A stretch of 64,000 nt of DNA from Comamonas testosteroni (GTDB lineage: Bacteria; Pseudomonadota; Gammaproteobacteria; Burkholderiales; Burkholderiaceae_C). Where the stretch lies: positions 4,188,501 to 4,252,500 of the forward strand of contig NZ_CP129672.1 in NCBI RefSeq assembly GCF_030505195.1. Direction: 5' to 3'. This document shows positions 16,929 through 26,386 of the stretch, piece by piece. How positions within the stretch are numbered: the stretch's first letter is position 1; each line of letters begins with the position of its first letter. A program made the position numbers and the translations under genes. The notes beneath the pieces were generated by a model. The model did no database searches, was not told where the DNA came from, and saw only the letters and a program-made list of their open reading frames with translations.

Positions 16929-17987
16929 CTACACCAGCTGTGCGGCTTCCAGCTCTTTCTTGAGATAGGCGTAGAACAGCGGCGCCGCCACCAGACCTGC
17001 GGGGCCGAAGACGGACTCGGCCACAAACATCACGGCCAGCAGCTCCCACACGCCCATATGCGTGCGTGTGCCCACGACCTTGGCGTTGATCACGTATTCG
17101 GCCTTGTGGATCAGGATCAGAAAGCCCAGGCAGGCGGCGGCGGCCACGGGCGACACCGACAGGCCGACCAGCGTCAGCACGGCGTTGCACAGCAGGTTGC
17201 CGACGATGGGGATCAGTCCGGCGATGAAAGTCAGCGTGATCAGCGCGGGGGTGTAGGGCAGCTGCAGCTTCCAGATCGGCAATATGGCCAGCAGGAAGAT
17301 GGACGTCAGCAAGGTGTTGAAGGCAGCGATCCAGAACTGGGCCGCCACGATCTGCTTGAAGGCCAGGGCAAAGTGCCCGATGCGCTGCTGCAGTGCCTGC
17401 ACCAGGGGCGGGTGGCGCGTGGCGATGGGGCGCACGGCGGCCAGAGCGCCGATGATCAGGCCCACATAGGCATAGAGCAGGCCGGTAAGCCAGGCGCGGC
17501 CCGCAGTGGCCAGCACGCCGGCCTTGGCGGCCAGATAGCCGGCCAGCTTGCTTTGAATTTCCTGGGCGCCGTCAGGCAGCTGATCGGCAATGTCCGAAGG
17601 CAGTTTTTCTCGCAGCTCCAGCACCGTGGCCGCAAGATAGTCCAGCAGTTCCTTGTACTGGGCAGGGGCTTCGGTGATATAGGTCCGGGTCTGGGAGAGG
17701 GCACCGCTGAGCAGGGCCAGTGGCGCCAGAATCACGATGGTGGTGGCCACCACCTGGGCCCAGTGTGGCAGCCGGTTGCTGGCAAAGGCGCGAGGATTGG
17801 CGCGTGACAGCAGGCGCGACAGCGAGCGGGTAAGCATGAAGCCTACGCACACACACAGCAGGCCGGGGAGTATTCCCTGATGCATGACGAGCAGCAATGC
17901 TGCTCCCATCAATATGTAACTGGCCAATATGACCTTGGGCGAAGGGCCCGGTTGCGTAGTGATGGGGGCGGGCAAATGCTGCGTCAT
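16929..17987 (-). CDS. AI-2E family transporter (PerM-like)
   Basis: A 352-residue membrane protein with about eight transmembrane helices of the PerM/TqsA family. A typical middle region is seen (AFKQIVAAQFWIAAFNTLLTSIFLLAILPIWKLQLP) and the family C-terminal part LIPIVGNLLCNAVLTLVGLSVSP with VFGPAGLVAAPLFYAYLKKE. Some family members export autoinducer-2, others do not, so AI-2 traffic should not be assumed. It starts 37 bases after purM on the same strand. The cluster purM / perM-like / hda is conserved in many proteobacteria. Confidence 0.85.
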   Translation of the reverse strand: MTQHLPAPITTQPGPSPKVILASYILMGAALLLVMHQGILPGLLCVCVGFMLTRSLSRLLSRANPRAFASNRLPHWAQVVATTIVILAPLALLSGALSQTRTYITEAPAQYKELLDYLAATVLELREKLPSDIADQLPDGAQEIQSKLAGYLAAKAGVLATAGRAWLTGLLYAYVGLIIGALAAVRPIATRHPPLVQALQQRIGHFALAFKQIVAAQFWIAAFNTLLTSIFLLAILPIWKLQLPYTPALITLTFIAGLIPIVGNLLCNAVLTLVGLSVSPVAAAACLGFLILIHKAEYVINAKVVGTRTHMGVWELLAVMFVAESVFGPAGLVAAPLFYAYLKKELEAAQLV

Positions 17988-18024
17988 TCAGGCTCGGAGT
18001 AGAGGGGCTGTGATGAAGATTTGC

Positions 18025-19077
18025 TTAGCGAACTTCAACGGGCTTGCCGGAGCCGATTTCCGTGATGGCTCCAATGCTGTAGACCTTCTCACCCAGCTCG
18101 GCCAGCGTGGCTGCCGTGTCTTGTGCGTCTTCAGCGGCCACCACAACCACCATGCCGATACCGTTGTTGAACGTGCGGTTCATCTCGATGTCGTCAATGC
18201 CGGCGGTCTTTTGCAGCCAGGCGAACAGCTCGGTCTGAGGCCAGCTGCCAGCCTTGAGATGGGCTGCGGTGCCTTCTGGCAGCACGCGGGGAATGTTCTC
18301 CAGCAGGCCGCCGCCGGTGATGTGGGCCAGGGCCTTGATGGGGTGCTTGTCCAGCGCTGCCAGCACGTTCTTCACATACAGACGGGTGGGCTCCATGATG
18401 GCGGCCTTGAAGGGCTTGCCGTCCAGAGTTTCGGGCACGGTGCCTTGGGCTTCTGCGCGCTCGATGCATTTGCGCACCAGCGAGAAACCGTTGGAGTGCA
18501 CGCCGTGCGAGGCCAGACCCAGCACCACATCGCCGGGCTTGACGTTCTGGCCGCTGAGGATCTTGGACTTTTCGACGGCACCGACGGCAAAGCCGGCCAG
18601 ATCGTATTCGCCATCGGGGTACATGCCGGGCATTTCAGCGGTTTCACCGCCGATCAGCGCGCAGCCGGACAGCTCGCAACCCTTGGCAATACCGCCCACC
18701 ACGGCAGCAGCGGTGTCCACATGCAGCTTGCCGCAGGCGAAATAGTCGAGGAAGAACAGGGGCTCGGCACCCTGCACCAGCACATCGTTCACGCTCATGG
18801 CCACCAGGTCGATGCCCACGGTGTCGTGCATATTCCACTCGAAGGCCAGCTTGAGCTTGGTGCCCACGCCATCGGTGCCGGACACCAGCACGGGTTCCTT
18901 GTAGCGCTTGGGCACTTCGAACAGGGCGCCGAAGCCGCCGATGCCGGCCATCACGCCTTCGCGCATGGTTTTCTTGGCCAGGGGCTTGATGCGTTCGACC
19001 AGGGCGTCGCCTGCGTCGATGTCAACACCGGCGTCTTTGTAGGAAATGGGGGTAGAGGAAGATGCGGAAGAGCTCAT
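18025..19077 (-). CDS. purM: Phosphoribosylformylglycinamidine cyclo-ligase (AIR synthetase)
   Basis: A 350-residue purine biosynthesis enzyme that closes the imidazole ring of AIR with ATP. Signatures: [22 protein letters not shown] at the N-terminus, [59 protein letters not shown] and [16 protein letters not shown]. Length and start are normal. It is divergent from hda and followed by the AI-2E family transporter gene. Confidence 0.97.
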   Translation of the reverse strand: MSSSASSSTPISYKDAGVDIDAGDALVERIKPLAKKTMREGVMAGIGGFGALFEVPKRYKEPVLVSGTDGVGTKLKLAFEWNMHDTVGIDLVAMSVNDVLVQGAEPLFFLDYFACGKLHVDTAAAVVGGIAKGCELSGCALIGGETAEMPGMYPDGEYDLAGFAVGAVEKSKILSGQNVKPGDVVLGLASHGVHSNGFSLVRKCIERAEAQGTVPETLDGKPFKAAIMEPTRLYVKNVLAALDKHPIKALAHITGGGLLENIPRVLPEGTAAHLKAGSWPQTELFAWLQKTAGIDDIEMNRTFNNGIGMVVVVAAEDAQDTAATLAELGEKVYSIGAITEIGSGKPVEVR

Positions 19078-19425
19078 CGATGGATCCGGTGCGGGGGCGC
19101 CCAGCTGGGCGGAAACCCCGGGATTCTACGGCGCTTGCCCATTCAGCGGGGGCGCCCGGACATGCGTCAAAGGGTTTTGCTGGAGCATTCATGGCCTGAC
19201 TACAACAACGGCAGTAGGCAAAATCAGCCCGAAGCCGCTCGGGGGCTGCGAGTGCAGACTAAAATTGGGGCTTTTGTTACCGAGTGATCACGCTAGGGCA
19301 TATTGCAGGGCCTGATCTGAATGCGCGTCCGGGCCTTTGTTTCTTCCACCATTGATGCTGATGAATCTCCTGCCAGATTTCGCCGCATGGGCTTTTGAGT
19401 GCCCAGGAAAGGGGGCGCTGCGCGT
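19078..19425. other. purM-hda divergent intergenic region
   Basis: These 348 bases separate the divergent purM and hda genes and must hold both promoters. I see no open frame with coding character. A small hairpin CCCGAAGCCGCTCGGGG occurs at 19229-19245. No purR-like operator or other known site could be recognised by eye. Confidence 0.5.
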
Positions 19426-20133
19426 ATGTCGCAGATGAAGCAACTGGCTCTGGATATCAGCATGGCGCCCGGCCCGACGCTCGCGCGTTTCTTTGTCGGC
19501 CCCAATGCTGCGTTGATCGATCACCTGCGTCACTGGGTGGGCGATGGCCAGTTACAGCAGTCGCGCACGCCAGTGCCTACTTATCTCTGGGGCGAGGCAG
19601 GGTCCGGCAAGAGTCATTTGCTCAAGGCGGTACGTGAAGCTTTGCGCGAGCAAGGAGCCATGGTGGGCTGGATGGATGCATCCACTCCGTTCCCGCCCGA
19701 GTTCGACGAGCGCTGGGCCGCCGTGCTGATGGACGACGTGGACATCTACACCCCGTTCCAGCAGGCGCGTGCCTTCAACTGGTTTGTCAACGCCACCAGT
19801 CCAGCCACCGGCCTGCCGCGCTGGGTGCTGGCGGCGGGCCAGTTGCCGGTGGCCGATCTCAAGATGCGCGAGGACCTGCGCACCCGTCTTGGCTGGGGTC
19901 ATGTCTATCAGCTGCATCTGCTCGACGAGTCGGCACGGCGTGCCGTGCTGCGTCAGGAAGCCGATGCACGTGGCGTGTTCCTGAGCGACGAAGTGATGGA
20001 TTACATGCTCAGGCGCTTTTCGCGTGACCTGGGCTCGCTGATGCAGCTGCTGGACATGCTGGACGGTTTTGCCCTGCGCAACAAGCGCGCCATCACCATC
20101 CCGCTGCTCAAGACCATGCTGGAAACCGAGTGA
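19426..20133 (+). CDS. hda: DnaA regulatory inactivator Hda
   Basis: A 235-residue AAA+ protein homologous to the ATPase core of DnaA. With the DNA-loaded sliding clamp it stimulates ATP hydrolysis by DnaA and so limits re-initiation of replication. The N-terminal clamp-binding motif is visible (MSQMKQLALDI, near QL[SP]LxL), followed by the Walker A GEAGSGKSHLLKAV and the Walker B-like AAVLMDDVDIY. The sensor-2 region (RRFSRDLGSLMQLLDMLDGFAL) is present. ATG 19426 is preceded by AGGAAAGGGGG. Its gene order with purM, a HAD phosphatase and pcnB is typical for betaproteobacteria. Confidence 0.95.
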   Translation: MSQMKQLALDISMAPGPTLARFFVGPNAALIDHLRHWVGDGQLQQSRTPVPTYLWGEAGSGKSHLLKAVREALREQGAMVGWMDASTPFPPEFDERWAAVLMDDVDIYTPFQQARAFNWFVNATSPATGLPRWVLAAGQLPVADLKMREDLRTRLGWGHVYQLHLLDESARRAVLRQEADARGVFLSDEVMDYMLRRFSRDLGSLMQLLDMLDGFALRNKRAITIPLLKTMLETE

Positions 20134-20190
20134 GGCCTTTGCTCACGCTCCCCGCTTTGGCCATGCCACAGCACTTTTTGTTGGATTTGC

Positions 20191-20892
20191 ATGTCGACTT
20201 CTGAATTGGCTATCAAGCCCAGGCTGGCCCTGTTTGACCTGGACCATACGCTGCTGCCGCTGGACTCCGACCATGGCTGGGGCGAGTTCTCCATTGCCAT
20301 CGGCTGGTGCGACCGCGAGGAGTTCGGGCGCCAGAACGATGCCTTTTTTGACGACTATCTGGCCGGTCGTCTCAACATCCCCGACTATGTGCGCTTTGCC
20401 ACGGCTGCCGTGGTGCAGCGTGGCGAGGCTGAAGCCACGGCCGCGCATCAGCGCTTCATGGACGAGGTGATTCGCCCTGCAATGAAGCCTGCCGCTCTGG
20501 CCTTGGTGCAGCAGCACCTGGATGCGGGAGACACCGTGGTCATCACCTCTGCCACCAACGAGTTTGTGACGCGCCCCATCGCCCAGGCCTTCGGCGTGCA
20601 GCATCTGCTGGCAACCGAGTTGGTGCGTGATGGCAGCGGCTGGTTCACGGGCGAGATTGACGGTATTCCCAATATGCGCGAAGGCAAGGTCGTGCGCATG
20701 ACCGAATGGCTGACCCAGCGCGGATTGCGCTGGGAGGACGTCGAGGCGACCTTCTACAGCGACTCCATGAACGATGTGCCCCTGCTTGAAAAAGTGGATC
20801 ACCCAGTGGCCACCAACCCCGATGCGCGCTTGCGTGCCCTGGCCGAGGAACGCGGCTGGCGCATCGTGGACCTATTTAGCGAAGCACCATGA
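20191..20892 (+). CDS. HAD-IB family phosphatase (SerB-like)
   Basis: A 233-residue haloacid dehalogenase-type hydrolase. The catalytic motif I is LALFDLDHTLLPLDSDHGW with Asp nucleophile and acid. Motif II is the VVITSATNEFVTRPIAQAFG serine/threonine, and motif IV is FYSDSMNDVPLLEKVDHPVATNPD. Subclass IB enzymes dephosphorylate small molecules such as phosphoserine; the substrate here is unknown. Its stop overlaps the pcnB start by four bases (ATGA), so the two are translationally coupled, and hda is 57 bases upstream. Confidence 0.9.
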   Translation: MSTSELAIKPRLALFDLDHTLLPLDSDHGWGEFSIAIGWCDREEFGRQNDAFFDDYLAGRLNIPDYVRFATAAVVQRGEAEATAAHQRFMDEVIRPAMKPAALALVQQHLDAGDTVVITSATNEFVTRPIAQAFGVQHLLATELVRDGSGWFTGEIDGIPNMREGKVVRMTEWLTQRGLRWEDVEATFYSDSMNDVPLLEKVDHPVATNPDARLRALAEERGWRIVDLFSEAP

Positions 20893-22454
20893 TCAAGACC
20901 ATTATTGACAAGCTGCTGGGCAAGGCGCCCGCAGCCCCCCGCTCGCGCAAGCCCAAGTTCGGCAAGCGTGAGGAAGTGCCGGTTCAGGTGCATGGCATAG
21001 ACCCGAATCTGGTTGACCGACGCGCCATCGACGTGGTGCAGACCCTCAAGAGCTCGGGCTACGAGGCCTATATCGTCGGCGGCGCCGTGCGCGACCTGCT
21101 GCTGGGCCTGCGTCCCAAGGACTTCGACGTGGCCACCGATGCCACGCCCGAGCAGGTCAAGAACCTGTTTCGCCGCGCCTTCATCATCGGCAAGCGTTTT
21201 CGCATCGTGCACGTGGTCTACGGCCGTGGCCGGGAAAACGAAGTCATCGAGGTCTCCACCTTCCGCGCCTTTCTGGACAACAGCGCGGCCGAGCAGGTCA
21301 GCGGCAACGAACGCACCAGCAAGAATCAGCTGGCAGGGCTGAAACATGCCGTGGATGCCAGCGGCCGCGTGCTGCGCGACAACGTCTGGGGCCCGCAGGA
21401 TCAGGACGCCACACGCCGCGACTTCACCATCAACGCCATGTACTACGACCCCGAGACACAGATCGTGGTCGACTATCACGGCGGCATAGCGGACGCCAAG
21501 AAGAAGGTGCTGCGCATGATCGGCGATCCGGCCACGCGCTACCGCGAAGACCCGGTGCGCATCATTCGTGCCGTGCGCTTTGCCGCCAAGCTCAGTGGCA
21601 AGGGCTTCAAGCTCGAAGCCAAGACGGCCAAACCCCTGGTCGAGTGCGAGCCGCTGCTGCAGGAAGTGCCGCAAAGCCGCTTGTTCGACGAAATGCTCAA
21701 ACTGCTGCAGACCGGTCATGCGCTGGCCTCGGTGGCTCAGCTCAAGGAGCTGGGTCTGTCGCGCGGCATCTATCCGCTGCTGGACGTGGTGATGGAGCGC
21801 GCCGACCATCCCTTCGTGCAGGCCGCACTGATGGATACCGATCGCCGTGTGGCCGAAGGCAAGCCCGTGGCGCCCAGCTTCCTGCTGGCCTGCGTGCTTT
21901 GGCAGGATGTCAAGCAAGGCTGGGAAAAGCGTCTGGCCAAGAGCTATCACCCTTTCCCTGCGCTGCAGGAGTCGATCGACGAAGTGTTCGATCAGCGCAT
22001 CGGCGATGTCTCGGGCCGGGGCAAGCTGGCTGCCGATATGCGCGAAATCTGGGTCATGCAGCCGCGCTTTGACAAGCGCACCGGAGCCACCCCGCACTCC
22101 ATGGTGGCGCAGCCGCGCTTCCGTGCCGGTTTTGACTTCATGCGCCTGCGCGCCGATATCGGCGAGGTCGAGGAAAGTCTGGCCAGCTGGTGGCAGGAGT
22201 TCCAGCAGGCCGACGATGCCCAGCGCGACGACCTGATCGCCCAGGCCCGCGATGAACAGCGCGCCCGTCAGCGTGCCCAGCAGCAGACCGTGCCCAAGGT
22301 GCATCGCGTGGCCAAGAAAAAAGCCGAAGGCGAGCAGGACAATCCGCTGGATCTGGTGGCCGCAGAAGGCGATGCCGCTGCTCCCAAAAAGCGTCGCCGC
22401 CGTCGCCGCAAACCATCCGCAGGTGCTGCTCCTGTTGATGGTGGTAATGAATAG
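20889..22454 (+). CDS. pcnB: Poly(A) polymerase I
   Basis: A 521-residue class II nucleotidyltransferase that adds poly(A) tails to RNA and so promotes decay. The head domain shows [34 protein letters not shown] with the catalytic DxD, then [12 protein letters not shown] and the neck [17 protein letters not shown]. The C-terminal ~60 residues are Lys/Arg-rich ([11 protein letters not shown]), as in PcnB and unlike CCA-adding enzymes. The start overlaps the HAD gene and the end overlaps folK by 8 bases. Confidence 0.96.
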   Translation: MIKTIIDKLLGKAPAAPRSRKPKFGKREEVPVQVHGIDPNLVDRRAIDVVQTLKSSGYEAYIVGGAVRDLLLGLRPKDFDVATDATPEQVKNLFRRAFIIGKRFRIVHVVYGRGRENEVIEVSTFRAFLDNSAAEQVSGNERTSKNQLAGLKHAVDASGRVLRDNVWGPQDQDATRRDFTINAMYYDPETQIVVDYHGGIADAKKKVLRMIGDPATRYREDPVRIIRAVRFAAKLSGKGFKLEAKTAKPLVECEPLLQEVPQSRLFDEMLKLLQTGHALASVAQLKELGLSRGIYPLLDVVMERADHPFVQAALMDTDRRVAEGKPVAPSFLLACVLWQDVKQGWEKRLAKSYHPFPALQESIDEVFDQRIGDVSGRGKLAADMREIWVMQPRFDKRTGATPHSMVAQPRFRAGFDFMRLRADIGEVEESLASWWQEFQQADDAQRDDLIAQARDEQRARQRAQQQTVPKVHRVAKKKAEGEQDNPLDLVAAEGDAAAPKKRRRRRRKPSAGAAPVDGGNE

Positions 22455-22959
22455 ACCAGCCGTCCTGGCGGCCGACACGGTGGCAGTCGGTCTCGGGGCC
22501 AACCTCGGTGATGCACGCCAGACCCTGTCCTGGGCCGTGGCGGCGATGGCCGGGCTGGCCCGGACCGAGCTGCTGGCCGTGTCCTCGCTCTACAGCAGCC
22601 AACCCATTGATTCTTCCGGGCCTGACTATCTGAATGCGGTGGCGCTGCTGCGCACCGGACAGGAACCGCTGGATCTGCTGCACGCGCTTCAGGCGATCGA
22701 GCTGCAGGCCGGGCGTGAGCGTCCCTACCGCAATGCACCGCGTACGCTGGACCTGGATATCGAGCTATGGGGCGACCGTCAGTCGGACGATCCCGAGCTG
22801 ATTCTTCCCCACCCGCGCATGTGGCAGCGAGCCTTTGTGCTGCTGCCGCTGGCCGAAATCGCGCCTGGCAGCGTGAGTGCCGATCAACTGCAGGCCGTGG
22901 CAGACCAGGGCATAGAGCGCAGTCTGGCTCAGGGTTGGTGGACAGCGCAGTCAGCGTAG
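22447..22959 (+). CDS. folK: HPPK, folate biosynthesis pyrophosphokinase
   Basis: A 170-residue 2-amino-4-hydroxy-6-hydroxymethyldihydropteridine pyrophosphokinase, which pyrophosphorylates the pterin precursor of folate. Signatures are [16 protein letters not shown], the [23 protein letters not shown] strand-loop and the catalytic [11 protein letters not shown] with [22 protein letters not shown]. The start at ATG 22447 lies inside the last codons of pcnB. An upstream extension of the frame to 22252 lies within pcnB and is not credible. A terminator follows. Confidence 0.96.
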   Translation: MNRPAVLAADTVAVGLGANLGDARQTLSWAVAAMAGLARTELLAVSSLYSSQPIDSSGPDYLNAVALLRTGQEPLDLLHALQAIELQAGRERPYRNAPRTLDLDIELWGDRQSDDPELILPHPRMWQRAFVLLPLAEIAPGSVSADQLQAVADQGIERSLAQGWWTAQSA

Positions 22960-23017
22960 TTCTGAGTGGAGAGCTTGTCGCGCTTGCCTGGCAGGCGATA
23001 GAGACTGAAATCACCTA

Positions 23018-23056
23018 TAAAAAGCCCCGGGGCCGCAAGGCTGCCGGGGCTTTTTC
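23018..23056. terminator. Bidirectional terminator between folK and the Bug receptor gene
   Basis: AAAAAGCCCCGGGGCCGC...GCCGGGGCTTTTT: a GC-rich stem flanked by A- and T-runs, lying between the convergent folK and Bug receptor genes (about 60 bases after folK and 20 bases after the Bug stop). Confidence 0.85.
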
Positions 23057-23074
23057 AATCAGCGTCGGGGCCTG

Positions 23075-24043
23075 TCAGTCGACCTTGGCGCCGGAGGCCT
23101 TGACGATGGGCTGGTATTTGGCGCGCTCGGCGGCCATGAACTTGTCGAATTCGGCGGGCGTGGAGCCCACGGGTTCGGCCATCAGGGCGTTGAAGCGGGT
23201 CTTGGTTTCCGGCGCTTGCAGGGCATCATTGAAGGCCTTGCTCAGCTTGTCCAGCACGGGCTTTGGGGTGCTGGCCGGGGCTACCAGTCCCCACCAGGTG
23301 TCGATGGCAAAACCGGGGTAGCTCTTGGACAGCGCGGGCACGCCGGGCAGCAGCGGCGAGGCATTGAGCGAAGTCACCGCCAGAGCCACGAGCTTGCCGC
23401 TCTTGATATTGGGCGCGGCCGCAGCCAGGTTGTCGATATTGAAGTCCACCTCGCCAGACAGCAAGGCCAACTGGGCGGGGTTGGCGCCACGGTAGGGCAC
23501 GTGCAGTGCAAAGATGCCGGCCTTTTGCTTGAGCATCTCGCCTGCCAGATGGCCTGCGGAGCCATTGCCGCCGCTGCCGTAGTTGAGCTTGCCGGGATGG
23601 CTCTTGGCGTAGGCGATCAGATCGGCCACGCTATGGATCTTGAGCTGCTCGGCCTTGGCGGCATTCATCACCAGCACATTGGGCACGCGCACCATCTGGG
23701 TGATGCCCGCAAAGTCCTTGCCTGCGTCATAGGGCATCTTGGTGTAGAGCCAGGGGTTGACGGCATGGGTGGCCGTGGCGGCCAGGCCGATGGTCAGGCC
23801 GTCGGGCTGGGCCTTGGCAATGGCGTCGGCTCCGATATTGCCACCGGCACCCGCCTTGTTGTCGATGATGACGACGCCCAGGGAATCGCGCACCCGCTCT
23901 GCCAGTGCGCGCGAGGTGATGTCCAGCGGACCACCGGGCGCATAGGGCACGATCAGACGGATGGGTTCTTGGGCCTGAGAGAGGGGCGAGGCCAAGGCAG
24001 CAACGGCCGCCATGACCGAGAGAAGGCTGTTTCTACGGTTCAT
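23075..24043 (-). CDS. Bug family tripartite tricarboxylate receptor, orphan 1
   Basis: A 322-residue periplasmic substrate-binding protein of the Bug/TctC family, greatly expanded in betaproteobacteria. It begins with a signal peptide (MNRRNSLLSVMAAVAALASPLSQA) and then shows IRLIVPYAPGGPLDITSRALAERV, DNKAGAGGNIGADAIAKAQPDG and the HVPYRGANPAQLALLSGEVDF loop. Family members bind small carboxylates. No TctA/TctB membrane genes are beside it, as is common for Bug proteins, so its ligand and partner are unknown. It is convergent with folK. Confidence 0.92.
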   Translation of the reverse strand: MNRRNSLLSVMAAVAALASPLSQAQEPIRLIVPYAPGGPLDITSRALAERVRDSLGVVIIDNKAGAGGNIGADAIAKAQPDGLTIGLAATATHAVNPWLYTKMPYDAGKDFAGITQMVRVPNVLVMNAAKAEQLKIHSVADLIAYAKSHPGKLNYGSGGNGSAGHLAGEMLKQKAGIFALHVPYRGANPAQLALLSGEVDFNIDNLAAAAPNIKSGKLVALAVTSLNASPLLPGVPALSKSYPGFAIDTWWGLVAPASTPKPVLDKLSKAFNDALQAPETKTRFNALMAEPVGSTPAEFDKFMAAERAKYQPIVKASGAKVD

Positions 24044-24112
24044 AGAGCGCTATTGTGCAAAAAATTGCAGCAGCTCTGAAACTGGTGGTTACTTGTGCAA
24101 GAAAACTGCGCG

Positions 24113-24149
24113 TAAACCCTGATGCATCATGGAATGCATCGGGGTTTGC
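24113..24149 (-). terminator. Inverted repeat after the ferredoxin-type reductase gene
   Basis: AAACCCTGATGCAT and ATGCATCGGGGTTT form a long near-perfect stem just after the reductase stop codon (24164). There is no real T-tract, so it may be a transcript-end stabiliser or a weak terminator. Confidence 0.5.
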
Positions 24150-24163
24150 GCAAAACAGCGTTC

Positions 24164-25210
24164 TTACTTGTCCGCTTCGGAGGTGAAGGCGTCGGCGTAG
24201 AACTCTTCGGCAGGCAGCGCGCGTTCGCTGGTATAAGCGGCGCGGGCCGAATCCACGACGATGGGGGCACCGCAGGCATAGACCTGGTAGCCGGACAGAT
24301 CGGCAAAGTCGTCCAGCACGGCCTGGTGGACAAAGCCGGTGCGGCCCGTCCAGGCATCTTCGGGCAGGGCGTCGGAGATCACGGGGACATACTTGAATTG
24401 GGGCATGGCGGCCGTGTGCTCGGCAATCCAGCTGGCGTCATACAGGTCGGCGGGACGGCGGCCACCCCAGTACAGTGTGACGGGGCGGTTGATGCCCTTG
24501 TGGCGCATATGCTCGATCAGTGCCTTGATGGGGGCAAAGCCCGTGCCCGAGGCCAGCAAGATGATGGGCTTGTCCGAGTCCTCGCGCAGGAAGAAGCTGC
24601 CGAACGGGCCCTCCACACGCAGGATTTCTTTTTCCTTCATGCCGCCGAAGACATGATCGGTGAACTTGCCGCCTTCCATGTGACGGATATGCAGCTCGAT
24701 GCCGGGCGCCGTCTCCTGCACATGGGGCGCGGTGGCCATGGAGTAGGCTCGGCGGGCACCGTCGCGCAGGATGAACTCCACATACTGGCCGGCGTGGTAG
24801 CGGAACTTCTCGCTGGCCGGCAGCTGCAGGCGCACCTGCATCACGTCATGCGATTTCTTCTCGAGAGCGGCCACGCGCACGGGCATCTTCTTGATGGGAA
24901 AGGAGCTGGCGTCCGTGACCTGGCGCGACTCCAGCACCACATCGCTGTGGGGCGTGGCGCAGCAGGTCAGCACATAGCCGCCGGCTTCCTCTTCGGCTGT
25001 CAGAGCCTTGTCCGAGTGCGTGCCGTGGCTGACTTCGCCGCTGAGCTTCTTGCACTTGCAGGAGCCGCAAGCACCGTCCTTGCAGCCATACGGGAGGCCG
25101 ACGCCGGTGCGAATGGCTGCGGCCAGAATGGTTTCAGCGCCCTGAGTGGCAAAAGCACGTCCGCTGGGCTGGACGGTAATTTCAAACGAAGCGTGGGCAA
25201 TCTCGGTCAT
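24164..25210 (-). CDS. Ferredoxin-type flavoprotein reductase (AscD/CDP-glucoseen reductase-like)
   Basis: A 348-residue NAD(P)H oxidoreductase. Residues about 5-95 are a plant-type [2Fe-2S] domain with the cysteine pattern YGCKDGACGSCKCKKL...LTCCATP. The FAD domain shows the RAYSMATAPH motif, and the NAD domain GTGFAPIKALIEHM and VYACGAPIVVDSA. Such proteins are often annotated CDP-6-deoxy-delta-3,4-glucoseen reductase, but that sugar pathway is not seen here and the name is probably only a family label. The frame extends to 25276, but ATG 25210 (MTEIAHASFEI) is the better start. It is divergent from an SDR gene. Confidence 0.88.
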   Translation of the reverse strand: MTEIAHASFEITVQPSGRAFATQGAETILAAAIRTGVGLPYGCKDGACGSCKCKKLSGEVSHGTHSDKALTAEEEAGGYVLTCCATPHSDVVLESRQVTDASSFPIKKMPVRVAALEKKSHDVMQVRLQLPASEKFRYHAGQYVEFILRDGARRAYSMATAPHVQETAPGIELHIRHMEGGKFTDHVFGGMKEKEILRVEGPFGSFFLREDSDKPIILLASGTGFAPIKALIEHMRHKGINRPVTLYWGGRRPADLYDASWIAEHTAAMPQFKYVPVISDALPEDAWTGRTGFVHQAVLDDFADLSGYQVYACGAPIVVDSARAAYTSERALPAEEFYADAFTSEADK

Positions 25211-25318
25211 GACGTTTTGGTTATCCTTGAAGGCGTATCCGGCAGCCTTTTGTCCACGTTGCAGCAGTTGCCGCAACGGCGCTGGCTCCTTAGAACTTGT
25301 ACGCAGCAGGTCCCGATT

Positions 25319-26266
25319 TTGCCTTCAAACCAAAGCCCATTGGGCGCGCTGCCAGCGCGCTTTCGTCGTGAACGTTTATTGATCGTCGGCTACGGCGATG
25401 TGGGTCAGCGCGTGGCCCGATTGCTGGTCGCTTCAGGCCGTGGCAGGCACGGCATTCAGGTGCTGGCCCTGAGCCGCAGCTCAGCTCGGTTCGAGCAACT
25501 GCATGCCCAGGCCGTGAAGCCCTTGTGGGGGGATCTGGATGAGCCTGCCAGCCTGCGCAGGCTGGCAGGTATTGCGACGCGGGTGCTGCATCTGGCGCCG
25601 CCTGCGACACCGACCGTCGGGGATGTCAACAGTTGGCAGGACACCCGCAGCACGGCGCTGATGCGGGCACTGCGCCTGCGCAGTCTGGCGCGCAGCCTGG
25701 TCTATGCATCGACCTCGGGCGTTTATGGCGACTGCGAGGGGCAGTGGGTGAGCGAGACCCGGTCCGTCGCGCCGACGACCGCCAGAGCTCAGCGCCGTGT
25801 GAATGCCGAGCTCGCCGTGCGCTTTGCTGGTCGCTTGGGTCTGCGGGCCAGCATCTTGCGCATTCCCGGCATCTACGCCCCGGATCGTGAGGGCGGTACG
25901 CCCCGCGCCCGGCTGCAGCGAGGCACCGCCGTGCTGCAGGCCGGCGACGACGTCTATACCAACCATATTCATGCCGACGATCTGGCACGTGCCTGCCTGC
26001 TTGCGCTGTGGCGCGGCAAGCCGCAGCGCATCTATCACGCCAGCGACGACACGCAGCTGAAGATGGGGGATTACTTCGATCTGGCGGCCGATCTCTACGG
26101 CCTGGCCCGGCCGCCGCGCATTTCGCGCGAGCAGGCGCAGACAGAACTGCCGACGAGTCTGCTGAGTTTCATGAGCGAGTCGCGGCGGCTGTCGAATCAG
26201 CGGCTCAAGCGTGAGTTGCGACTCAGGCTGCGCTATCCCACGGTGACCGAGGGCCTGCAAAGCTAG
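25319..26266 (+). CDS. NAD(P)-dependent epimerase/SDR protein (YeeZ-like)
   Basis: A 315-residue atypical extended SDR. It has the N-terminal nucleotide-binding motif LLIVGYGDVGQRVARLL, then LVYASTSGVYGDCEGQWVSE with the serine and tyrosine of the active site, and the HADDLARACLLALWRG region. Similar proteins (E. coli YeeZ) are of unknown substrate. There is no ATG before the conserved part; TTG 25319 with AGCAGG upstream is the most likely start. The frame is open far upstream, but that part is the shadow of the reductase gene. Confidence 0.8.
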   Translation: MPSNQSPLGALPARFRRERLLIVGYGDVGQRVARLLVASGRGRHGIQVLALSRSSARFEQLHAQAVKPLWGDLDEPASLRRLAGIATRVLHLAPPATPTVGDVNSWQDTRSTALMRALRLRSLARSLVYASTSGVYGDCEGQWVSETRSVAPTTARAQRRVNAELAVRFAGRLGLRASILRIPGIYAPDREGGTPRARLQRGTAVLQAGDDVYTNHIHADDLARACLLALWRGKPQRIYHASDDTQLKMGDYFDLAADLYGLARPPRISREQAQTELPTSLLSFMSESRRLSNQRLKRELRLRLRYPTVTEGLQS

Positions 26267-26320
26267 GCAGAGCCAAGAGCACGAGCTTCAAACATGGGCT
26301 CGGCCAAGCAAGGGGTGACC

Positions 26321-26386
26321 AAGCAAGCGCCGCCTCGCGGCGAAGCTGTCCTCCCCTGGAGGAAGGCGCAAAGCGCTTCAGGGGGA
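26321..26386 (-). repeat. GC-rich repeat B, copy 2, at the DUF4124 gene stop
   Basis: CAAGCGCCGCCTCGCGGCGA...AGGCGCAAAGCGCTTCAGGGGG. On the minus strand its CCCCCTGA end is one base from the stop codon of the gene at 26387-27073. It contains two short palindromes (GCCGCCTCGCGGC and GGCGCAAAGCGC) and no T-tract. Confidence 0.8.
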